This document shows positions 56,263-64,000 of a stretch of DNA of 64,000 bases, in pieces (positions within the stretch are counted from its first letter, which is position 1; every line of letters starts with the position of its first letter). Under the pieces are notes generated by a model that saw nothing but the letters and a program-made list of their open reading frames with translations, was not told where the DNA came from and ran no database searches. A program made the position numbers and the translations under genes. The stretch lies in assembly GCA_031763025.1 (NCBI GenBank), contig JASSKH010000007.1, positions 16,206,080-16,270,079 of the forward strand. The letters are read 5' to 3'. The stretch is from Macrocystis pyrifera. Taxonomy: Eukaryota > Sar > Phaeophyceae > Laminariales > Laminariaceae.

Positions 56263-57228
56263 CACTGTGGAGCAGGGCAAGGGTTGCCCTGCTATTCCCT
56301 AGGTGTTACCATTTAATACAAGGTTGGACTGAGGTATGGAAATTCTCTGGCGACGTACGATGCTTGCTAGGTAAATTTTTACTTGTTTGAAGATGCTACT
56401 GTTGTTGACGCTATTTATTGTTCATTGCTTGGTTTTTTCAGAAAAAGGAAGTGACAACAGGAGGAGATACCAGGTATGCTTATACAGTAGACGCTGATCA
56501 TCCGACCCGAACTCTAACCCTAACCGGAACGCTATGGGGTGACCTGTGCTTGGATGCCAAAAAGGTACCGCGGGTTGTGGGTATGGAGACGTCGGTAGTA
56601 TCACTGTTGTAGTCTTGTCTCGACCTGGTGTAGAAGGGTAGGTTGTCTGTCGTCCTTTGTTGTTGTAAGCCGTAGTTGTCGTGGGCCGTTTATTACTCTT
56701 TTGTCGCAGTCGGCCTTTTACTTCTTGGATATAATTATTCTGATTCTTTCAAGTCTGCCTTCTAGTAGGTCAGCATTGTTCTTTGAATTATGAAGCTAAT
56801 AAATGATATTAATACAACTTCAGTCGGCCTGTCGGAAGCTATCACCATCGTGCCAGTAGTAGGTGCCAGCACCAGGTAATCTCGGCCGGTTGTCTGTGAT
56901 CGCGACGACAGCAGCTACTTGTTGTGGTGGTGCTTTATCTCTATTTCTGTAGCCACTCATGCATCTGCTGGCGGCCAAAACTACTCTCGGCGGCCAAAGT
57001 TCAGCAGCAAAAGAAGCAGCAGCTAGCCCCCCCCAAAAAATCTCCCGAGTCAGCGGCAGGCGGCCGCTGAGCTACTCCTCAGAGGAGCTGTTGCTCAGGA
57101 GGAGCTGCTGCTCAGGCGCAGCTAGCTCCTTGTTGGGGTGGTAATGCGGTCCCTCTCTGTTGCTTAGGTATCTGTCGTCGCGACAACCTGGAGAAACATA
57201 TATGGGTCGATCGCGGCAGAAGCTCTCG
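56263..57228. repeat. Long dispersed repeat, copy 2 (inverted; MITE-free)
   Basis: This is the reverse complement of 8505-9476 without the MITE. It includes the terminal hairpin GAGCAGGGCAAGGGTTGCCC, the telomere-like tract at about 56495-56530 and CAG-rich modules. Its last module (CTCGGCGGCCAAAG... CAGTCAGCGGCAGGC) is partly duplicated again at 57213-57345. Confidence 0.85.
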
Positions 57229-57420
57229 GCGGCCAAAGCTCCGCAGCAGCTTCTGAAGCACCAGCAAGCAGCTTATAGCTAGCTGCAAACAAAATCCCCG
57301 CAGTCAGTGGCAGGCAGCAGCTAAGCCGCTGCTCAGGAGCAGCAGCTGCAAAAGTCGAAAGCCTTCAGCGACCAAAGCTCTAACAAGTAGCTGCTGCTGC
57401 TGCTGCTGCTGCTGCCGTCT
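57213..57420. repeat. Duplicated CAG/CTG module and CTG run
   Basis: CTCGGCGGCCAAAGCTC, CAGTCAGTGGCAGGCAGCAG and GCTGCTCAGGAGCAGCAGCT repeat the module at 56985-57120. A CTG run of about eight units is at 57391-57414. Confidence 0.65.
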
Positions 57421-58680
57421 CGTGACTCCTGACTCGTGACATCGCAATTTTTCGAGCGTTACAACAGTATCATGAAGAGACAAATTATTTGGCATGCTGT
57501 CCGTCGCGGTGCATGATAGTACGTAGATGCGGGTATCCTGGGCGCGTTAGTTTGTCTCAACTGCTGCTCCACTTTGTCGGGTCCATTGCTGCGTTATTTA
57601 CCCATGCGGGTGTCCGCGCTGTGGGTCGCTGCGTGCTGCCCATCGCGTTGATGTATAGCCTAATATGCTAAGCAGCAGAGGAGTGGAAAAGACGATATAT
57701 CACCGATGCTATGTATTATTAATAATATTAATACCTGGTACAATAATTAGTTGTATAATCGCGCTCGCTCCTACTACCACTATAAGTACTACTGCTACTA
57801 CTACTGCTGCTGTACTACTACTACTGCCGTGCTTTGTACAACAAGCGGCAGAATATGATGCACTGCTGTGATTGGGTGTATCTACTGAAGAACCCTTTTG
57901 TGGAGCACAACGCTACCGCTACTATATTAATACTCAATGAGTAGAACAGGACGTAATAATGTGACTGACTGGCAAGGCAGTATCATCACCATAGTTGATG
58001 ATTCCAATCTACCGAGAGTCAGATGCGTACTCTGTTTGTCGTAATTTGGCTGTTTCACGACCGGTGGATATCGATTTCAGGTAGAGGCGGCGCCGACAGC
58101 TGTTAGGCTGATCAGTATTTTGTTCTGCGCAATACCGTTGCCCATCTGCACTTAAGCTCGCTCATCGTTTAGAAAGATGAAATAGACCGGCATAATACTT
58201 CGGTCGGTTACAAGTGATCAACATTGAAGCTCATGCTGCGGCGAAGCCCCGTTTGCTATATATGTGCAGGATCTCACTGGGATCCGCGTACAGTTTATTC
58301 GTATGAACACGAACCAAGTACGAAAAAGCGCGGAAAGAAAAAATATCCCCGTCCCCTCTCATGTAATATTTTTCTTGTTAATTGAAACACCTTGCGCCGG
58401 TCAAAAAGAAAAAAAAACGAACAGCAGAGCTTCTCTCTTAACCTGGTACGCCGCCCGCCGTCTCGCGACCACGTCACCACCGATTCGGTCCGAGAAATTT
58501 TTCCCTCCCTCTCTGACACGGTGAGCCCTGTCGCCCGCCTCGCGTGAAGCCCGGTGTTCACCGTGGCCCTTGTTCGCCAGCTCGACAAAGTTGGTGCTCA
58601 GACTGCATCGCTCTCGGTTTGAACTTTGGTCGCAAGAACAAGCACCGCTTGGATAATATTTTGCATATGAAAACGACCCT
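57421..58680. other. No gene recognised; donor-like site near 58530
   Basis: This holds a TAC/ACT microsatellite at 57770-57830. A pyrimidine-rich stretch ends in CTGACACGGTGAGCC, a donor-like site, near 58515-58535; no exon frame is clear. It ends at the TATA-like start of copy C. Confidence 0.4.
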
Positions 58681-58934
58681 TATAAATACAACTATAAATA
58701 CGATTTTTGAGGTCGTTGTCACTTGCTAGCTCTTGGCAGACAGACCGACTGATAGACAGCACTTCGCAAACAGCCCGTCTTCTTTGAAACAGCCGAACAG
58801 CCAAACAGCCAAACAACCTTTCTTTCTTCCTTCTTCTTCGCAAACTGCAACCAATAGACAGCTCTTCGCACAACGCCTAGAAGAGGCGTCTCGCCTTCGA
58901 CGAACGGCATCTAGATGCAGCTGTAGGCGGCCAA

Positions 58935-59301
58935 GCTGTCTGCTGCTGTCGGTGGCGAACCTGCTGGTGCTGCAACCCCCGCCTCTCCCTTCTCCACGCC
59001 CCCTCAGCTCACCTCCCCCTCGTCGAGACGCGCGTGGTCCTCGCCCTCTGGCAAGAGAGCGGCAACGACAAAGACCGACCTGGTGCCGACTGCTGTTGTT
59101 TGCGACCGGTGCACGGACCAGCACTTACTTACTTGCCCAAGAACTCCGCGCCTGGTGGCAAAAACGTGGCCTTCGCCACCTGCGAGGATCTCATGTGCGA
59201 TGGTGGCGGGATCATCCTGTATTGGGCAACCAATTGCGAGTTCTGTGCTCGCCCGATCAAGGAAGGGACTGTCTCGTACTCCCTCGAGACTGCTGACAGT
59301 G
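58935..59301 (+). CDS. Copy C, first zinc-finger exon
   Basis: Ala/Pro-rich start, TAVVCDRCTDQH, then in another frame KNSAPGGKNVAFATCEDLMC and continuously NCEFCARPIKEGTVSYSLET to donor G|GTGAGTGT. Unlike copy B, both Cys of CEFC are kept, and the second half is open in one frame with the upstream CEDLMC. A short extra segment (ACTTACTT) after CTDQH changes frame. Probably a decayed gene copy. Confidence 0.5.
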
Positions 59302-59476
59302 GTGAGTGTCTTGGGTCTATTGTTGAATGCTGTCTGTTGCCAGTACGTTTTTTTGGGGCTTTCAATTGCCTTTTTGCATACAAACCTACCTCAAAGCGTT
59401 TACCAGGTATTATTTTTTGGACTCACCCATGCTCGTTCTTTCCCCTTCGTGCGTTGCGTCGGCTCCTCTTACACAG

Positions 59477-59568
59477 TGCACGCGAACGCGCACATGCACA
59501 ACTGTTTGCGGGACGTGAACGAAGGAACGGAGGATTCAGCTGTCGCCGTCACCGCTGCACCGAACGAT
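59477..59568 (+). CDS. Copy C, second zinc-finger exon (92 nt)
   Basis: Acceptor CTTACACAG and donor GTGAGTGC enclose 92 nt. The product (HANAHMHNCLRDVNEG...) is unchanged from copies A and B, although the introns on both sides have diverged. Confidence 0.55.
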
Positions 59569-59639
59569 GTGAGTGCTGCTGCTACTGTGGTGCATTTTCT
59601 GTGCATACGATTTCTGTGTGTACATGTTTTGGTGACCCT

Positions 59640-59910
59640 ACGTACCCCCTTTGCTCGTTTTCGGCTGCTGCTGCTGCTGCTGCTGCTGCTGTGCAGCGCC
59701 ACGCCATGAGTGCTGCTGCTGTGCACCTGCTGCTCCTGTGCACTTGCTGCTGCTGTGCACTTGCCGCTGCTGTAGTGCTGCTGCGTTGTTGCCGTGCATC
59801 ATGCTGGAAGTGTACATATTTTCGGATCGTCACTAAAATTCCGTAGGTTTCGCGATGGCGGCATACTAGGGTACATCACGCTTTTTTTCTTCCATATTTT
59901 CATATCGTTG

Positions 59911-59960
<50 letters not shown>

Positions 59961-61820
59961 ACGCTGCTGCTGCCAACGCTGCGACGATTCATTGCAGCTT
60001 CTGCTGCTGCTAATGCTGTAGCTGCTTCTGCTGCTAATGCTGCCGCAATATCCACTGAATGTTCTTATGTACCCGGATTATTGTTTTTATTGGTCGTTTT
60101 CGTACCCAAATGGTTCTTTTGATACGTGAAACATATTTTTGTCGTTTTGCTCTTGCATTTTGCGTACGTACTGCTTTTTTTCTCGTTTTTGGCTTGGTTT
60201 TTTTTCCTATCGTTGCTATGCTGCTGCTGTGGTGCTGCTGCGGTGTTGCCGTACATCATGCTGCACTTGTGTGTGTACATATTTCTGTGTCGTCACTGAA
60301 TTTCCGTAGGTTTTGCGATCGCGGCGTACCAGGGTACATAGTTTTCTTCTTCCTTATTTTCATATCGTTGCTATGTTGCTGCTGCCAACGCGGATTATTG
60401 TTTTTGTTGGCCGTTTTTGTACCCAAATGTTTTCTTTTACACGTAAAAAAAATATTTTGGTCGTTTTGCTCCTGCATTTTGCGTACGAACTACTTTTTCT
60501 CGTATTTTAGCTTGGTTATTTTCGTAATGTTGTTATGCTGCTGCTGCTGCTGCGTTGTTGCCGTACAGCATGTGGGGGTGGGTCTATCTATAGTGAGGTA
60601 CCAAAAATACTTTTCGGACGGACTCGGGGTACATACTTTTTTTCTTCCTTCTGTTCATATCGTTGCTATGCTGCTGCTGCTGCTGCCAACGATGTGGCGA
60701 TCCGTTGCTGCTTCTGCTGCTGCTGCCGCTGCTGCTGCTGCTGCTGCTGCTGCTAGTGGTGCCGCAATATTCACTGAATGTTCGTTTGTACTCGGATAAT
60801 TGTGTTTCTTGGTCGTTTTGTCGTTTTGTGGCGCTGCTGCGTTGTTCCCGTACACGTCATGCTGGACATTATTTGTGTGCCTATTACACTTGTGCGTGTG
60901 TACATATTTCTGTATCGTCAACGATTTTTTTTGTGGTGTTGCTGCGTTGTTGCCGTGCATCATGCTGGACGTGATTTGTGTGTGTATTACACTCGTGTGT
61001 GTGTACATATTTCTGTGTCGTCAATAATTACCGTACGTTTTGCGATTGCGGCAGACCAGGGTACATAGTTTTTTTTCTTCCTTCTTTTCATATCGTTGCT
61101 ATGCTGCGGCTGCTGCTGCAGCCAACGTTGCGGCGATCCGTTGCTGCTGCTGCTGCTGCTGCTGCTGCTAATGCTAATAATGCTGCCGCAATATTCACTG
61201 GATGTTCGCATGTACTCGGATTATTGTTTTTCTTGATCGTTTTTGTACCTAAATGGTCGTTTGGGTACCTGGAAAAAATATTTTGGTCATTTTGCTGCTG
61301 CATTTTGCGTACGTACTGCTTTTTCTCGTTTTGGGCTTCGTTCTTTCCGTATCGCTGCTACGCTGCTGTGGTGCTGCTGCTGCGTTGTACATCATGCTGG
61401 TCATTTGTGTTTACATATTTTTGTTTCGCCAATGAAATTCCGTAGTTTTTGCGGTCGCGGCATACCAGGGCACATACTTTGTTTCTTCTTTTTTATCATA
61501 TCTTTGCTATGCCGCTACTGCTGCCAACGCTGCGGCGATCCATTGCTGCTTCTGCTGCTGCTAATGTTGCTAATGCTGCCGCAACCACTGCTCGAAGCCG
61601 TTGCGGCTGCTGCTGCTGCTGCTGCTGCTGCTGATACTGCTAATGCTGGCTCAATATCCACTGATTGTTCTTATGTATTCGGATCACTGTTTTTCTTGGT
61701 CGTTTTTGCACCCAAATGGTCGTTTTGGTACGTTATAAAACTATTTTGGCCGTTTTCCTGCTGCGTTTTACGCATGTACTTGCTGCTTCTGCTGCTGCTG
61801 CTGCCGTCGTATAGCAAGCG
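59640..61820 (+). repeat. CTG-rich intron array, copy C
   Basis: Units like those of copy B recur with starts near 59791, 60249, 60561, 60849, 60953 and 61387, and the sub-module GCCGCAATATTCACTGAATG is at about 60040, 60760, 61183 and 61645. The longest CTG run is at 59914-59957. ORFs here are repeat-driven. Confidence 0.8.
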
Positions 61821-61862
61821 ATTACGTACTGCTGTTGTGCCGCTGTAGAGCAGTACAAATAA

Positions 61863-62420
61863 TGAACTCTGCCCCCCTCCCCCGCCATTCCCTGCACGCC
61901 ACTCCCGCCCCGCGCACCCTGTTTACTTCGACCAGGTCGGTGGCAAGTGCTACAACTGCCGCCTGACGGACTCCACCATCAAAGACGGAGACATTATCAT
62001 CAAGCGCAAGAAGACTCCCTTCCATTTCGCCTGCTCCAGGGCTTCGCGGAATTCCGAAGCAGTACGCCAAGCAGATTGCCTCCATCCAGGACGAATGAGA
62101 GGCAACAAATTGTTCCCACTTTTCCCAAAATCACGATTATTTCTCCCTACACATACCAAACGGGTTCAACAGCGGACAAATCCACATTCTGGGCCTCCCG
62201 CCTCGTTACTACAGCAGCCTGGAAAACTGTTTACATATCATGTCTCATCCAAACTCCTATGCTGGCTAAATCGAAATCGCGGCCGCCCAGCAACTACACA
62301 ACATTTCCATAACCGTTGTCGTTGCCGGCACTGCTGCTTTCCCCTCTGTCCCGAACCTTCCTTGAAACAACAGCCTGTGTGCTGTATATCATCCTCATGC
62401 CATGCACTACTCCACTCTCT
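61863..62420 (+). pseudogene. Copy C, terminal coding block with OTU-like sequence
   Basis: It aligns with 28081-28660. It keeps GKCYNCRLTDSTIKDGDIII and FHFACSRASR (one Cys of the second pair is Phe), and GQIHILGLPPRYYSSLENCL, but a TAA interrupts the conserved ADYIEI segment near 62268, so this copy is more decayed than copy B. Confidence 0.4.
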
Positions 62421-62513
62421 CCCCGCACCGATGAAAGATGTTATCCTTACTATTAGACGAATGCCATTCTTACTCTTGCGTCACCCGATCTTACGTTTCA
62501 CATTACATTCACA

Positions 62514-62519
62514 AATAAA
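62514..62519 (+). promoter_or_regulatory. AATAAA polyadenylation-like signal, copy C
   Basis: Conserved with 28741 in copy B, in the same context (AATAAACGCGATTATTACAT). Confidence 0.45.
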
Positions 62520-62556
62520 CGCGATTATTACATCCTTCACCGTTTCTTACACAAAT

Positions 62557-62746
62557 ACATTTAGTTTGACTGGCTTTGGGTATTGCCCCAATTGCAATAT
62601 AACTGCAATTGGCGTCATAACATTTAGTTTGGTTGGCTTTGGGCTATTACCCCAATTGCAATATAACTGCAGCAATTGGCGTCAAAGCCCAAAGCCAACC
62701 AAAACTGCAATTGGCGTCATAGCCCAAAGCCAACCAAACTAAATGT
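62557..62746. mobile_element. Palindromic MITE-like insert in copy C
   Basis: CATTTAGTTTGGTTGGCTTT on the left and AAAGCCAACCAAACTAAATG on the right are inverted matches, with TA on each side. Inside, the ~63-bp left arm is repeated (62557 and 62620) and the CAATTGGCGTCA arm occurs several times, so it is a stack of partial copies. Copy B keeps only one short arm at about 28795-28840 (AGTTTGGTTGGCTTTGGGCT). Confidence 0.75.
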
Positions 62747-62794
62747 ATTTGTACAAGAAACGACGGAATACCCACTCCGAAGGAAAGCCTTGTA

Positions 62795-63135
62795 TCTCGT
62801 ATATATATGGTACTAGCGGAGCCTCACAAGGAGGCCAGGCAGAGCCCATTCGTGCTTCCCACGTGTCTCGAGGCACACGCGACGCCTAGCCACGAAACTG
62901 GCGACCGCGCTCCTTGCAACCCCCCCTCTACCCGCCAACACCCGCTGACACCCGCGACGGCGCCGGGCTCGCCCGTGGTGCCATGCTCTTAGTACACGCC
63001 CGCGCATGAAACGAAGTAAAAAGTCTTTAGAAATATGAACTACGTTTGACTCGTACCTGGTATATTCGTATGAACACTAGTATAAGAAGGCGCTCATATT
63101 CACCACAGCGGTTTTTGTTCGTAATTATAAGCTAT
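62795..63135. other. No gene recognised
   Basis: A GC-rich segment at 62850-63005 is open on both strands (for example 62813-63007 minus, Arg-rich), with no domain. Confidence 0.4.
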
Positions 63136-63142
63136 ACCGGGA

Positions 63143-63460
63143 CATTTTTTTAACCAGAAAACGGTACATCTTGATAGAACACGTCATACAACTTGGGTTT
63201 GGTGTGCCCTGATCACCTCGTTCTACTTTTTCGTACCGTCAACTGGCAAAAATACGGTGTTTTACCGTTTTTGGTCATTGTGGCACGTGAGACAGACGGA
63301 CATGGATGTTTCACCATAAAACGGTGTACCTTGACAGAAAACGTCATTTAACTTGGATTTAATGTACCCTGATTTCCTGTTTAGAAATTTTGTACCGTAA
63401 ACTTGCCAAAAAACACTGGTGTACCGTTTTTTGTCATTTCGTCCGTTAAGACAGGAAATT
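63143..63460. repeat. ~160-bp tandem repeat, two diverged units
   Basis: Both units carry AAAACGGT.TACCTTGA.AGAA, ACGTCAT..AACTTGG.TTT, TACCCTGAT, GTACCGT.AACT.GCCAAAAA and GTGT..TACCGTTTTTTGTCA. The second begins near 63310. Confidence 0.75.
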
Positions 63461-64000
63461 AATTTTGCTTCCAGTGGGTCCAATCACGTGTGTTGCTTGG
63501 ATGCCTGAAGGTCGTACAGCAGCAGTTGCCGCACGTACGAGTATACATACAGCAAATACGCAGTACTTCCTACCAGGTGTCATACCAGGTTTCGTACCTG
63601 GTATAGATCACTCGTATCTGGTCATTACAGCAGCCGTATCTTCAAAAACACAAAATCGCATAGGCACCAATCCTCCCTGTATGTAGCTTCGTACATCATA
63701 CGAACGCCATATGCTCCAAATGACCCGCGAAATACAGCCCCAAGCTTATCCTGCTGCGGTGCCGCCGCCTGCATTATTCCTCCCCTGCTCATCCTCGTCC
63801 TTTTGATCTGCCTCTTCCACCCCGCTCGAACCTACAACTGTTACAACAGGGTACAGCTCTCAGACCGTAAAAAGGACCTGCGTTCGTTAGATCTCTGAGG
63901 CCGGCTCACCTGTTGTTTGGGAGTTCGAGGAAGTGCCTTCAAGCAGTAATGATCGGGTCATGCAGAACGTGGATCGATGCAATGCGATAGATGCAAGCAG
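63461..64000. other. No gene recognised
   Basis: The sequence ACCAGGT..ATACCAGGTTTCGTACCTGGTATA at 63570-63605 is a cluster of ACCAGGT palindromes. Otherwise nothing is supported up to the window edge. Confidence 0.4.

Larger units (their letters stand above)
58681..62794 (+). repeat. Copy C of three-copy zinc-finger/OTU block
   Basis: This copy is 4.11 kb from TATAAATACAACTATAAATA to GGAAAGCCTTGTA. Same order as copy B: leader, zinc-finger exon, 92-nt exon, CTG-rich intron array (59640-61820), OTU-like terminal block, AATAAA at 62514, then a palindromic insert. The intron array is about 0.75 kb longer than in copy B. Confidence 0.9.

Noticed and set aside
58681-62794. Helitron or TIR transposon identity for the three-copy block
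   Set aside because: No TC/CTRR ends with hairpin, no inverted ends and no target duplication could be found at copies B and C.

Overview
This is nuclear DNA of a eukaryote. It has GT-AG introns with clean donors and acceptors, short exons, TTAGGG-type telomere-like tracts, long CAG/CTG runs and a dense layer of transposons. There are no bacterial operons, Shine-Dalgarno sites, rRNA genes or CRISPR arrays. The mix of CTG microsatellites, a tyrosine-recombinase retroelement, short-exon beta-helix genes and Ty1/copia remains fits a stramenopile, most likely a brown alga of the Ectocarpus/kelp type. That placement is inference from style, not from a diagnostic gene.

The window is mostly repeats. 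One transcription-unit-like block with a TATA-like start, zinc-binding exons, a CTG-rich intron array, an OTU-like last part and an AATAAA signal occurs three times: cut off at the left edge on the minus strand (1-1388), on the plus strand at 25638-28885, and on the plus strand at 58681-62794. A small tyrosine-recombinase retroelement fossil with split direct repeats lies at 3178-4702, just after a head-to-head telomere-like palindrome. At least five copies of a TA-target MITE are scattered through the left half, and two of them can be dated against empty sites in duplicated flanking DNA (8505-9476 against 56263-57228 inverted, and the tandem pair at 29125-29748). A non-autonomous hAT-like element at 19379-20426 interrupts a repeat whose uninterrupted copy is at 22600-22935. 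A tRNA-headed SINE family occurs at 10351, 11507, 12832, 24943-25268 and 42381-42702. A 1.33-kb segment is tandemly duplicated with near identity at 10667-13324.

Host-like coding sequence is sparse and in pieces. There is a secreted beta-helix (Pmp/POMP-like) first exon at 37795-38263, and two 81-nt exons that each encode exactly one beta-helix repeat at 51353-51433 and 51611-51691. A minus-strand gene of unknown function has two phase-matched exons between 44540 and 43480, with another coding block at 43262-42735. An acidic low-complexity stretch lies at 39272-39665. Retroelement gag-like fossils are seen at 49690-51075 (zinc knuckle plus Gln-rich coil) and 54362-55010 (Ty1/copia type). No cooperating gene set or complete pathway is visible; the window reads as a transposon-rich intergenic or heterochromatic region with gene fragments.
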